A DNA stretch of 64,000 nt, taken from positions 62,001-126,000 of the forward strand of contig JBAZOO010000002.1 in the NCBI GenBank assembly GCA_041648735.1, written 5' to 3'. Position 1 is the stretch's first letter, and every line of letters begins with the position of its first letter. The notes under the pieces were generated by a model that was given only the letters and a program-made list of their open reading frames with translations, searched no databases and was not told where the DNA came from. Source of the stretch: JBAZOO01 sp041648735 (lineage in GTDB: Bacteria; Verrucomicrobiota; Lentisphaeria; Oligosphaerales; CAITYL01). Of the stretch, positions 21,242-30,011 are shown one piece after another. The translations under genes were made by a program, and so were the position numbers.

Positions 21242-22003
21242 ATGAACCTTGGCCGGCGCCAACGCAGCCCATTCACCCTGCTGGAATTGCTGGTGGTCAT
21301 TGCGACCATTGGCGTGCTGGCGGGGCTGCTGCTGCCGGCGCTGGGTCAGGCCCGGGCCAAGGGGAAGGCGGTGGCCTGCCTCTCGAACCTGCACCAGCTC
21401 GGCATTGCCATGCATGGGTATGTGGGCGACTTCGACGGCAGCTTCTGGCCCTACCGCCAGGCCTGGAACCGCCAGTGGCTCTATTTCTGGGGGCTGGACG
21501 CCGATCCGGTGGACCGTTCCGCCGCGCCGCTGCTTGCCTACCTGGAGCATCATCCCGAGGCGTTCCTCTGCCCGGAGCTGCCGTGGGGCAGCTACGTGCC
21601 GCAGGGGCGGGCCAAGGCGCCGACCACCGCCTACGGCTACAACTGCTTCGGGCTCCGGGTGCCGGGGGGGATGCCGACCATTGACCCGGCGACCGGGAAG
21701 CCCCGGCCGCCCCGCCGCGCCGAGGGGATTGCGAAGCCGGCTGAATTCTTCATCTTCGCCGACGCCGCCATGCGCTGGAAGGTCGGGGGCCAGGAGATTT
21801 TGCAGAACAGCAGCTACCTGGAGCCGGTCACCGGCAATCCGATGCAGATGCCGACCAACCACTTCCGGCACGGGAACAAGACTCATGCCCTTTGCGCCGA
21901 CGGCCATGCCGCCGGCTTTGACCCGGAAGGCTGGCCCCGCCCCAGCGCCCCGCACCGGCTGGGGTTTGTCGGCACCGCCAACGATCCGCACTACGACCAG
22001 TGA
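21242..22003 (+). CDS. Pseudopilin-like protein, H-x9-DG type, in the B12-regulated locus
   Basis: 253 residues. Basic leader MNLGRRQRSP, then FTLLELLVVIATIGVLAGLL and the conserved LPALGQARAKGKAVACLSNL helix. The C-terminal signature is HFRHGNKTHALCADGHAAGF (about residues 213-232). It lies 84 bp after the PEP-CTERM gene on the same strand without an obvious terminator, so it is probably under the same riboswitch. The family has no established biochemical function; co-regulation with a surface protein suggests a shared envelope-associated apparatus. Confidence 0.88.
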   Translation: MNLGRRQRSPFTLLELLVVIATIGVLAGLLLPALGQARAKGKAVACLSNLHQLGIAMHGYVGDFDGSFWPYRQAWNRQWLYFWGLDADPVDRSAAPLLAYLEHHPEAFLCPELPWGSYVPQGRAKAPTTAYGYNCFGLRVPGGMPTIDPATGKPRPPRRAEGIAKPAEFFIFADAAMRWKVGGQEILQNSSYLEPVTGNPMQMPTNHFRHGNKTHALCADGHAAGFDPEGWPRPSAPHRLGFVGTANDPHYDQ

Positions 22004-22025
22004 GCTGAAGCGAGAAGGCGTCCCC

Positions 22026-22442
22026 ATGTCACGGAAAAGCTCCCGCCGCGCCGGCGCCCTCGCCCTCCTGCTGTTCCTTTGCGGGTTTGCCGCCGGCGGT
22101 GGAGCGGGCTGTGGGCGGAAGGCGCACGCCCCGGCGGAGCTGGCGCTGGACTCGGCGGCGGGGCGGGCGGTGGCGGGGCAGTTGGCGGAGCTGGAACGGG
22201 TTGGCGCGGCGGAGTTCGTCCGCCGCCATGGTGTCCCCGGCAGCCCCCATGCCGCCGGCCTCGAGTGGGCCCTTGGGCAGGCGGCGGCGGCCGAGAGTTG
22301 CGAACTCCGCGGCCTGGAGCGGTTTGGCGGCGGGGTGTTCCGGGCCGTGGTGCGCATCCGGACGGGCGGCGAGGAGCGGGAGGCGGCCTTCCTGCTGGTG
22401 CGGGGGGAGGGTGGCCGGCTGTGCTGGGCGGGCCCGAACTGA
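22026..22442 (+). CDS. Small putative lipoprotein
   Basis: 138 residues. A signal peptide (ALALLLFLCGFAAGG) ends in a plausible lipobox GAGC with the modified Cys near residue 29. The mature part is Ala/Arg/Glu-rich with RHGVPGSPHAAGLEWALGQ and a C-terminal beta-like segment ending LVRGEGGRLCWAGPN. No family is recognised. It begins 22 bp after the pseudopilin stop, so it is probably the third gene of the riboswitch-controlled unit. It is convergent with the pyrophosphatase gene, with only 7 bp between the stops. Confidence 0.7.
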   Translation: MSRKSSRRAGALALLLFLCGFAAGGGAGCGRKAHAPAELALDSAAGRAVAGQLAELERVGAAEFVRRHGVPGSPHAAGLEWALGQAAAAESCELRGLERFGGGVFRAVVRIRTGGEEREAAFLLVRGEGGRLCWAGPN

Positions 22443-22449
22443 CGGCGGG

Positions 22450-24099
22450 TCAGCCGGCCTTTTCGGCCAGTTCCAGGAGGAGGGGGACGAGCTGCTTCTT
22501 GCGGGAGAGCAGGTCCTTGAGGATGTAGGCGCCCTGGTCGGTGCGGGGGTAGGTCAGGAGGGTGAGCAGGTCGCGCTCGGCGGCGATGAACAGGTAGGAG
22601 GTGAGCTGGGTGATGTCGGTGACCATGAGGGCGGCGAAGCGGTAGCCGTGGGCCTGGCGCTCGGCGGCGAGGGCGGCCAGGATCGGCTCGTGGCGGCCCA
22701 TGATCTCGTCGGGGCAGGTGACTTCGACCTGGCTGACGGCGAAGCGCAGGTCCTGTTCGCGGTACTCCTTGCGGTCGAGGCGGAGGAGTTCGGCGATGGG
22801 GAGCTTGCCGGCCTGGCTGGCGGTGCCGAGGATGTCGCGGCCGAGGGTGGGGAGGTCGAGGTCGGCGATGGTGGCCAGGTAGTCGGCCATGGCGCGGTCG
22901 GCGTCGGTGGTGGTGGCGGATTGGAGGAGGAGGGTGTCGGAGAGGATGCCGCAGAGGAGGAGGGCGGCGAGGTTGCGGGGCAGCGGCACCTTGTGTTCGC
23001 GGTAGAGGCCGGCGACGAGGGTGGAGGTGGCGCCGACGGGGCGGTTGATGAAGGTGATCGGGTAGGGGGTGGCGAAGGTGCCGAGGCGGTGGTGGTCGAG
23101 GACTTCGAGGATGCGGTAGTTCTCGACCCCTTCGACGGCCTGGGAGAGTTCGTTGTGGTCGACCAGGATGAGCTGGATGTTGGGCTCGTTGATCAGGTCG
23201 CCCTCGGCGAGGAGGCCGGTGACGCGGCCGTCGTCGTCAACCACCGGCAGGCAGCGGTTGACGGCGGCGGCGAGCTGGGGGCGGAGCTTGCGGACGGCGT
23301 CGCGGCGGTGGACGGGGCGGACGGTGGCGTCGCCCATGAAGCGGACGGGGGTGGAGTAGATGATGAGCAGGGCGGTGGAGGAGGTGTCGAAGGGTGAACT
23401 CATGACCGAGACGCGGCGCTGGCCGGCGAGTTCCTTGAGCCCCTTGCCCAGGCTCTTGCCATTGGTGATGATCAGGGCGCGCACGCCGCGTTCGATGGCG
23501 TAGCGCTGGACGTCTTCGCGGTCGCCGACGAGCACGAGCATGTTGTCGGCCGGCTCGGCGTCGAGCATGCTCCGGAAGCCGTCGAGGGTGGAGGCGGCGA
23601 CGCTGATCATGGCCTTGAAGAGGCGTTCCTCGTCGAAGGCGAGGATGGGCTGGGCCTTGAGGGTGGCGAGGAGGTGGTGGACGCTGGTCTGGATGACGGT
23701 CTTCTTGTGGGGGTTGACGCGCTCCAGGAGGTTGCCGGCGAAGGCGTGGTAGTGGAGGAGGGAGTGGTAGCGGCCGTCGCCATCCACCACCGGCATGACC
23801 TTGAGCGGGCTGGCGTTCATCCGTTCCAGGGCCTCCCAGAGCGGCACGTTCAGGTCCACCACCGGCGGTGGCCCGGCGGTGTAGAAGCCGGCCTTGGGGA
23901 TGAGGTCGGGCACCAGTTCGGGGACGGGGACGGCGAAGCGTTCGAAGATGTACTCGGTCTGCGGGTTGAGGTTGCCGGCGCGGGCGGCGACGCAGTTGGC
24001 CATGCCGAGCTGCCGCTTCAGGTGGGCGTAGGCGGTGGCGGCGACCACCGAGTCGGTGTCGGGGTTGCGGTGGCCGAGGATGTAGACGGTCTTGGTCAT
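22450..24099 (-). CDS. ppaC: Manganese-dependent inorganic pyrophosphatase with regulatory CBS/DRTGG insert
   Basis: 549 residues. DHH-superfamily motifs are present: GHRNPDTDSVVAA (about 8-20), VDHNELSQ and VLDHHRLG, and a C-terminal DHHA2-type domain. The catalytic part is split by a long insert (about 70-300) with two CBS motifs and a DRTGG-like region, as in CBS-PPases whose activity responds to adenine nucleotides. It hydrolyses pyrophosphate to phosphate in the cytoplasm. Its ATG overlaps the stop of the upstream kinase-like gene (ATGA at 24096-24099), so the two are translated together. Confidence 0.93.
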   Translation of the reverse strand: MTKTVYILGHRNPDTDSVVAATAYAHLKRQLGMANCVAARAGNLNPQTEYIFERFAVPVPELVPDLIPKAGFYTAGPPPVVDLNVPLWEALERMNASPLKVMPVVDGDGRYHSLLHYHAFAGNLLERVNPHKKTVIQTSVHHLLATLKAQPILAFDEERLFKAMISVAASTLDGFRSMLDAEPADNMLVLVGDREDVQRYAIERGVRALIITNGKSLGKGLKELAGQRRVSVMSSPFDTSSTALLIIYSTPVRFMGDATVRPVHRRDAVRKLRPQLAAAVNRCLPVVDDDGRVTGLLAEGDLINEPNIQLILVDHNELSQAVEGVENYRILEVLDHHRLGTFATPYPITFINRPVGATSTLVAGLYREHKVPLPRNLAALLLCGILSDTLLLQSATTTDADRAMADYLATIADLDLPTLGRDILGTASQAGKLPIAELLRLDRKEYREQDLRFAVSQVEVTCPDEIMGRHEPILAALAAERQAHGYRFAALMVTDITQLTSYLFIAAERDLLTLLTYPRTDQGAYILKDLLSRKKQLVPLLLELAEKAG

Positions 24100-26099
24100 G
24101 GCAAGGATCCCAGCAGGCGGTTGATCCGTTCCTGGAGCGTGGGGTCGAGCGTGGCCGCCCGGGCCGCCTGCCGCCGGGCCGCCGGGCGGTCGCCGTACCA
24201 GTCGCAGAGCAGGGCGAGGCGGTAGAGTTCGTTGGCGGCCGCCCGCCGGAGTTCCGCCTGGGCGCCGGCGCCGGCCGGGGCGGGCATTTCCAGCCGCTTC
24301 TGGATGTAGAACTCCAGGAAGAGCTGGTATTGGACGGGATGCAACTGGTTCCAGCCGATTTGCCGGGCGCGGTCGCCGAGGCGCAGGGTCAGCGTCCGTT
24401 CGTTGGCCAAAGTGACCACGGCGGGAAGGGTGCGGCCGTTGGCCAGGCGGACGCCGCGGGGGCCGTCGTAGGGGAACTTGAGCAGGCGGATGAGGTGGGC
24501 GCGGAGGCCGCCGAGGGCTTGGAGCTGCTCCTTCTCCGTGGCCTGCCACTCCGCCGGCAGCGTCCGGAGGTAGGCGCGCAGCTCCGCCTCGATCGCCTTG
24601 AAGTTGAGGTCGGCGGGGCGGGGGCGCCTGGCCGCCAGGGCGTCGGGGAGGGCGTGGCGTGGCTGGCCGCCGCCGGTGGCGGTGGTGGCGGTGGGGGCTA
24701 GGGGGGGGGCTAGGGTGGGGGCTGGGGCGTCCAGGAAAGTGCCGGCCAGGAAGTCGTCCAGGCTGGCCGCGGCCGGTGGTGCCGTGCCCGGTCCGGTGGC
24801 GTCGGGCGGGGCGGGCGGCCGGCCGGCCGCCGGCGGCGGTGGCAAGGGTGGCGGCAGGTCAAGCGCCGCGAAGGCGTCGCCGGGCGGTGGTGGCGTGACG
24901 GTCTGGGCCAGGCGCTGGACCAACGGTTCGATCTGGGCGACGTACCAGGGGCGGCGCAAGGCTCCGCCCAGCACCAGGAAGGCGGCGGCGGCGAGGGCAA
25001 TGAAGATGGCGGCCAGCAGCAGGTAGAAGAGGAGCCCGTGCTGGTGGGCGCCTGCCGGCGCTGGCGGCGGCGTGGCCCCGTTCTGGCGCGGGCCCGGCCG
25101 GCGCATTCCGGCCAGGCTGACCACGCGCTTTTTCTTGCCGCGCCCCGCCTTTTGCAGATCCTCCAAGGTGCGGATCACCGGCTCGTAGGAGTCCGGCCGC
25201 TGTTCCGGCTCCGCCGCCAGCAGCGACTGGACCAGTGCGTAGAGGGGCTCGGGAAGCCCGGGGCGGCGGGCGCGCAACGGTTCCGGCTCGGGCGCCAGCC
25301 GTTGGCGGTAGGCGGCGGCGAGACGCTCCGGCGCGACCGGCGGCACTCCCGCCAGCGCCTCGTGGAGCGTGGCGCCGAAGCTGTAGAGGTCGGCGTGGAG
25401 CGTGGCGGCGCCGCGCAACGCCGTTTCCGGGCTCACGTGGGGCAGGTCGCCATGGCAGGCCTGGAGGTTCTGCGCCGGCTCCCGGTCCTCGCGCCAGCCG
25501 GCGACGGCCAGGCCGAAGTCGGCGATCTTGGCCCGGTCCTCGGCGTCGAAGAGGATGTTCTGCGGGCAGATGTGCTGGTGGAGGATGCCGCGCCGCTGGG
25601 CGGCGTCCAGCCCCTGGGCGACCTGGAGGAAGGTGGCGCAGCAGAAATCCAGTGGCAGCCGCTCCCCCGCCGCCGCCTTGAGCCGCCGGGCCAGGGAGGT
25701 CCGCGCCAGGTATTGCATCACCAGGAACGCCTTGCCGTCCGCCTCGCCGCAGGAATAGATCGGCACGATCCCGGGATGGCTGAGGGCGGCGGTCTGCTTG
25801 GCGGCGGCCAGGAAGCGGTCGGCCAGCAGCGGATCCGCCGCCAGCGGCGTGCGCAGGATCTTCAGCGCCACCTCCCGGTCGAGGGTGGCGTCCAGTGTCC
25901 GGAAGACGTCGGCCGTGCCGCCGCCGCCCAGGAATTCCTCCAGCATATAATTGCCGTAGGGCTTGGGGACGCAGAGGGGGACGCCGCAGGCGGGGCAGGG
26001 CACCTTGGTGAAGGGGGCGATCTCGGAGACGTCCAGCTTCTGGGTGCAGGAAGGGCAGAGCACTTTCAGCTTGGGCGTGGGGGCGGGAGTGGACGTCAT
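24096..26099 (-). CDS. Membrane-anchored Ser/Thr kinase-like protein with zinc ribbon (probable pseudokinase)
   Basis: 667 residues. A zinc ribbon (CPSC 15-18, CPAC 35-38) is followed by a kinase fold: glycine loop LGGGGTADVF, VALK with Lys80, catalytic-loop region GILHQHICPQN (172-181), DFG (194-196), SPE and a C-lobe to about 320. The catalytic loop reads HQHICPQN where active kinases have HRDxKxxN, so the catalytic Asp is His and the loop Lys is Cys. The protein is likely a pseudokinase or a very weak enzyme. A transmembrane helix (LLFYLLLAAIFIALAAAAFL) near residue 350 is followed by a Pro-rich linker and an exported C-terminal helical domain. It is coupled to the pyrophosphatase gene. 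Confidence 0.85.
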   Translation of the reverse strand: MTSTPAPTPKLKVLCPSCTQKLDVSEIAPFTKVPCPACGVPLCVPKPYGNYMLEEFLGGGGTADVFRTLDATLDREVALKILRTPLAADPLLADRFLAAAKQTAALSHPGIVPIYSCGEADGKAFLVMQYLARTSLARRLKAAAGERLPLDFCCATFLQVAQGLDAAQRRGILHQHICPQNILFDAEDRAKIADFGLAVAGWREDREPAQNLQACHGDLPHVSPETALRGAATLHADLYSFGATLHEALAGVPPVAPERLAAAYRQRLAPEPEPLRARRPGLPEPLYALVQSLLAAEPEQRPDSYEPVIRTLEDLQKAGRGKKKRVVSLAGMRRPGPRQNGATPPPAPAGAHQHGLLFYLLLAAIFIALAAAAFLVLGGALRRPWYVAQIEPLVQRLAQTVTPPPPGDAFAALDLPPPLPPPPAAGRPPAPPDATGPGTAPPAAASLDDFLAGTFLDAPAPTLAPPLAPTATTATGGGQPRHALPDALAARRPRPADLNFKAIEAELRAYLRTLPAEWQATEKEQLQALGGLRAHLIRLLKFPYDGPRGVRLANGRTLPAVVTLANERTLTLRLGDRARQIGWNQLHPVQYQLFLEFYIQKRLEMPAPAGAGAQAELRRAAANELYRLALLCDWYGDRPAARRQAARAATLDPTLQERINRLLGSLP

Positions 26100-26211
26100 G
26101 GGGAAGGGGGGGGGGAGGGGTGGAAAAAAAAGGTCGCCGCGGCGGCGGGTGGATGTGACCCGTGAAATATGGAAGGCGATTTTGGCGGGCCGGTTTCAGT
26201 TGCGTTCCGAG

Positions 26212-26778
26212 TCAAGCAAGCTTGATCTGCAACGCTGGATCGGTCTCGGCCTCTTCCACGATCCGATTGTATTGCTCGACCAGCTCCCGAACCGTGCACC
26301 GTCGGCCCGTGGCCGAAAAACGGCCAAGCTCGTAGACGTTTCCCGCCAAGAACTGTTCCGCGTCGAGGAGGGCGATGCGTTCGGCAATCCCTTGAAAGGA
26401 TTTGCTTTGGGGTAGCATCGTCTTCAGTTTTTCAAGCCAAAACCGTTCGAGGACGGAATAGGGGATTTTTCCACCCTGTGGCCAATCGTTCAAAAACTCA
26501 ACATAAATATAGGTGTTGGCGACACTTCCGCGGCTTGTCCTTCCGCCAGTTCGCGGAAAAATTAACGGATAGCCATATTCTTCGAAAATCTTTTGAATTG
26601 ATGCATGCCCAAGATTTTTAACATGGCCAGTTGGTGCCAAGAAAAGATTTGCCGAAAGCGGAGGTTGGTGTTTTCTGCTTTCTCTCGTTAGCTGCAAGAA
26701 AAGGCAATACTTCCGGCCTTGATTGGCTTAACTGATCGTAAAAAAAAGTTCAGCCTGTTTGATGATTTTATTCGCCAT
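26212..26778 (-). pseudogene. DUF4928-type restriction-modification accessory protein, interrupted by a stop
   Basis: From ATG 26778 the minus frame reads MANKIIKQAELFFTIS and then TAA (26730-26728). The same frame continues ANQGRKYCLFLQLTRESRKH, later GGRTSRGSVANTYIYVEFLN, the DUF4928 signature, to a stop at 26212. DUF4928 proteins are encoded next to m5C methyltransferases in type II restriction-modification systems. A TTG 11 codons after the stop could restart translation, giving 161 residues. The gene lies 8 bp after the DUF3883-like gene and shares its low GC content. Most simply a decaying gene. Confidence 0.65.
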
Positions 26779-26786
26779 TGCTTCCC

Positions 26787-27521
26787 TTAAATAGTTGCCG
26801 TCCAAGTTTCAACTTCCTGAATCATTTTTTGCTGGGAAAAATGAATTGATTGACATGGATGTTGAAATAGACATGGCTTCGGTTTTTGGACAAAATTCGT
26901 CACAACATAAAGAAAGTATCTATCGGCCAAGATGCTGGCAGTTCGATATTCGTTGGCGGACAATGAAAGGGAGCCTTTTGCGGCGGACAACCCCTTGACC
27001 TCGACGGCAACATAGGGAGAACCCTGCAGCGTCAGCTTAAAGTCAAAACCACAGCCCAGCTTTGTGCAATCCATAATGTTATGGTTTACAAACACTGCCA
27101 TGGCCTGGTAATTTTGCCGAAAATATTCTTCAGCGGCTTGACCTGTTTGCATCCTTTTTGCAAATGACTGCGTTTTTTCAATTTGTCCCTCCACTTCTTC
27201 AATTTCTCCTAATTGAGAGATCGATACTTTTATAGCCATTGCGAGATCGCCAAGGTTCAGGGCGCCAAATTCAGCCATCATCGCTTGGCATTTACTGCGC
27301 ATTTTTCGATCAATAAATCCGCGTCGTTGATTTTGAAAATACGGATCAAATTCGTCTCGGTATAACTTTATTGAAGATGGATTTTTCCCTATGCTAAAAG
27401 CGAAGGTGTTGAAGGCCTCCTTAAAACTCTTAAAACCAAGAAACCCCAAGCCCTTACGGTCGTATTTAGACAAATAAAGTCCACAAAGAATAAGAATTTC
27501 TTGAGAATTCAAATGTCTCAT
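26787..27521 (-). CDS. Putative restriction endonuclease with DUF3883-like C-terminal domain
   Basis: 244 residues, AT-rich. The N-terminal half is helical (MRHLNSQEILILCGLYLSK; KAFNTFAFSIGKNPSSI). The C-terminal half has LGCGFDFKLTLQGSPYVAVE followed by VKGLSAAKGSLSLSANEY and DRYFLYVVTN, a DUF3883/NOV-type PD-(D/E)xK arrangement with Asp in FDF and E-V-K as candidate metal ligands. It is the middle gene of a three-gene restriction-modification islet and starts by ATGA overlap with the methyltransferase remnant. With the methyltransferase destroyed, an active nuclease would be harmful, so it may be silent or inactive. Confidence 0.65.
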   Translation of the reverse strand: MRHLNSQEILILCGLYLSKYDRKGLGFLGFKSFKEAFNTFAFSIGKNPSSIKLYRDEFDPYFQNQRRGFIDRKMRSKCQAMMAEFGALNLGDLAMAIKVSISQLGEIEEVEGQIEKTQSFAKRMQTGQAAEEYFRQNYQAMAVFVNHNIMDCTKLGCGFDFKLTLQGSPYVAVEVKGLSAAKGSLSLSANEYRTASILADRYFLYVVTNFVQKPKPCLFQHPCQSIHFSQQKMIQEVETWTATI

Positions 27522-27748
27522 GGAAATCCTTCCCCAAAAACTTCACTTCCCCCATCCGCCTCTCTCGCCCCGGCAATGGATCCCAAGTGGAAGTGGCCGC
27601 CCCCGTGGTTGGCTTGATAAACGGCAGCTTTCTTGGGGCAGATGTCGTTGGCCCACAAAGGGGTGAAGTAGGGTGACAACGCCTCGGTCACCAACCCGCT
27701 GCCGGCAAAGAAATCGACGAACCCTGGCTTCATTTCATCCGTGTCCAT
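27518..27748 (-). pseudogene. DNA cytosine-5 methyltransferase, N-terminal remnant
   Basis: From the ATG at 27748 (27763 is an alternative) the frame reads MKPGFVDFFAGSGLVTEALS, which is m5C motif I, then PLWANDICPKKAAVYQANHG and HFHLGSIAGA. Coding then jumps to READGGSEVFGEGFP and stops by ATGA overlap with the downstream nuclease gene. Motifs IV (PCQ), VI, VIII and the target-recognition domain are absent: about 250 codons have been deleted internally while the original 3' junction was kept. It cannot methylate DNA. Confidence 0.75.
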
Positions 27749-27933
27749 GGCTGATTCCCCCATACTATATCGCCGCATGGTCTGGCTGGCGGCACCACCT
27801 GGGGCGGGCCGGGCACCCTTGGCTGGCACCAACGACATAATAACATGTAATAGCCTAAAAATCAAGCCATGGTTTTCCCTGTGGCCGCGAAGCTTGTCCG
27901 GCAGTTCCCGCTGCATCGGGGGGGGGATGGGAG

Positions 27934-29799
27934 TCAGGCGGCTGGGCGGAGGGAGGGGGGCGCGTGGTGGGCGAGGAAGGCGGCGGCCCCGTCTTTGCCG
28001 AGGTATTTCTCCAGCAGCCGGCGTTCGCTGTGGGCGAGGTCAACGAGCACGAGGCCATCGAGGGTGTTGGCGAAGGCGGGATCGAGGTTGAGGCCGAGGA
28101 TGACGCCGCCGAGCTTGAGGTATTGGCGGAGGAGGACGGGGACGCCCTTGCCGTCGGGCTCGATCTGGGCGACGAGGGCGGAGAGTTCGTCGAGGCCGGC
28201 GAGCAGCGGCGCGGCGGCGCGGGGGTCGACGTCGCCCAGCCATTTCAGCCGCAGGTTGTTGCGTGCCCTGACCGGCGGCTGGCCGGCGGCCTGCCAGTGG
28301 TGGCGGCGGAGGAAGGCGGCGAGGAGCTGGCGGGAGAGGGGGCGGTAGTCGTTGCTGATGCTGACCGGGCCAAGGAGGTGGCGGTATTGGGGGTTGGCGG
28401 TGACGAAGCGGCCGATCCCTTTCCAGAGGAGGAGCAGCGGCGAGAAGCTGCGCTGCCATTCTGGGCGGACGAAGGAGCGGCCCAGTTCCAGGGTTGGTCC
28501 GAGGCGCTGGAGGAGGGCGGCGGGGTAGCGGAAGAGGGTGCGGGTGTAGAGGCCGCGCGGGCCGCGGCGGCGGCGGATTTCGTCCATCTGCCCGAGGCGG
28601 TAGGCGCCGACGATCTCGCCCTTGCCCTGGTGCCAGACGAAGAGGTGGAGGTAGTCGTGGTCGAAGCGGTCCAGGTCCAGGGCGCGGCCGGTGCCTTCGC
28701 CGACGGCGCGGAAGGTGAGTTCACGCAGCCGGGCGATTTCCCGGAGGATGAGGGGGATTTCGGCAGCCGGGGCGCAGTGGACGGTGAACTCGTCGGTGGT
28801 GACGAGGCAGCGTTCCGGCGGCAGCGCCGCCAGTTCGGTCCGGAGCCACTCCGGCGGGTCGGCGGGGGCGACTGGCTGGGTGCGGCGGGGGAGGAGGGGA
28901 AAGGAAGGTGGCCGCCGCTTCGGGGCAGGTGCCGTCGTTCCGGCGTGGTGGGGCTCGGTGCGCAGCAGGTTGGTGCGCAGGCGCAGGTATTCGACGGCCT
29001 CCTGGTCGGTGGCGAACAGCGCCAGCCGTTCGGCGGAGATGGGGGTGCCGATGCGGACGGCAACCGTCGCGCCGCGCTGGTTCAGCAGTTCCCGGGGGAG
29101 CAGGGCGGTGCGGAGGCGGGCATGCACCAGCCCGAGGGTCTGGAAGAGCGCGCTGTTGCGGCCCGCGAAGTGGACCGGCACCACCGCGGCGCCCGAGCGG
29201 CGGATCAGGCCGGCGATGTTCGGGTTCCAGGCCGGGTCCGCCACCTGGAGGCGGCGGCGGCCGGCGGCGAGGTGGGCGACTTCGCCGGCGGGGAAGACCG
29301 CCAGCGCCCCGCCCTGCTTCAGCCAGGCGAGGCAGGCGCGCATGGGCCCGAGGTTCCGTTGCCCGGCCGCCGCGCCGCCGAAGGGGTCAACCGGGATCAG
29401 CGCCGGTCGCAGTTCCGGGATTCGCGCGAGCAGGAAGTTCGCCATGAACTTGAAGTCGGGCCGCACCTGCGCCAACAGATGCCCCAGGACAACCCCCTCG
29501 ATTGCGCCGAAGGGATGGTTGGCGACGAGCACCAGCGGGCCGCTGGCCGGCACCCGCGCCAGCTCTGCCGGCGCCACCGTGGCCTGCACTTCCAGCGCCG
29601 CCAGCGCCTGGGCGAAGAACTCCTGTGGCGTCCCTGTCCGCCCCGCCACGCCGGCGTAGAGCCGGCCGAGGGTGCGCAGCCCCGACCAGCGTTCCAGGGG
29701 GCGGGTGGCCAAGGTGGCCAGCCGTGGCGGCAGCCGGGACGGCAGGGGAATGGTGAAGGCGCTGGCTGGTGATTGGGGGGCGGCTTCCAAGGCGGGCAT
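27934..29799 (-). CDS. PlsC-like acyltransferase fused to an OlsB-like GNAT acyltransferase
   Basis: 621 residues. The N-terminal half (about 60-280) is a lysophospholipid-acyltransferase fold: VLVANHPFGAIEG with His95 of the HPFG variant of the H-x4-D box, and AVFPAGEVAH as the EG-type motif. The C-terminal half (about 310-610) is a hemolysin/OlsB-type N-acyltransferase: CLVTTDEFTVHCAPAAE, VGAYRLGQMDEI, LELGRSFVRPEWQ and LLLLWKGIGRFV. OlsB N-acylates ornithine or glycine and OlsA O-acylates the product, so a single protein could build an amino-acid lipid. The domain order is the reverse of classical OlsF. The substrate is not deducible. A palindrome lies about 100 bp upstream. Confidence 0.85.
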   Translation of the reverse strand: MPALEAAPQSPASAFTIPLPSRLPPRLATLATRPLERWSGLRTLGRLYAGVAGRTGTPQEFFAQALAALEVQATVAPAELARVPASGPLVLVANHPFGAIEGVVLGHLLAQVRPDFKFMANFLLARIPELRPALIPVDPFGGAAAGQRNLGPMRACLAWLKQGGALAVFPAGEVAHLAAGRRRLQVADPAWNPNIAGLIRRSGAAVVPVHFAGRNSALFQTLGLVHARLRTALLPRELLNQRGATVAVRIGTPISAERLALFATDQEAVEYLRLRTNLLRTEPHHAGTTAPAPKRRPPSFPLLPRRTQPVAPADPPEWLRTELAALPPERCLVTTDEFTVHCAPAAEIPLILREIARLRELTFRAVGEGTGRALDLDRFDHDYLHLFVWHQGKGEIVGAYRLGQMDEIRRRRGPRGLYTRTLFRYPAALLQRLGPTLELGRSFVRPEWQRSFSPLLLLWKGIGRFVTANPQYRHLLGPVSISNDYRPLSRQLLAAFLRRHHWQAAGQPPVRARNNLRLKWLGDVDPRAAAPLLAGLDELSALVAQIEPDGKGVPVLLRQYLKLGGVILGLNLDPAFANTLDGLVLVDLAHSERRLLEKYLGKDGAAAFLAHHAPPSLRPAA

Positions 29800-29900
29800 G
29801 GTCTGGCTCCTTCCCGGCGGCGGCCGGGGTTGGTCGGATTGCCTTTACCATGGTCCCGGCCGGTGAGGCGCCGGTGAGCGTTGGGTGAAAAGTGGGTGAG

Positions 29901-29915
29901 GGTGAATTATTCACC
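29901..29915. promoter_or_regulatory. Operator-like palindrome
   Basis: GGTGAATTATTCACC is a perfect palindrome with a one-base centre, located between the acyltransferase gene (ATG at 29799, minus) and the stop of the SNF2 gene. It could be an operator for the acyltransferase gene or simply a chance palindrome. Degenerate repeat sequence (GCATGGAGCACCCGGAAACC) follows near 29968. Confidence 0.3.
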
Positions 29916-30011
29916 ACGGGCGCCGCGGAGCGGCACGGGCCGCGTAGGCGGCGGCAAAGCGTCACCGCATGGAGCACCCGGAAACCGCGCCAGTTCCCCC
30001 GCGGCGGCGGT

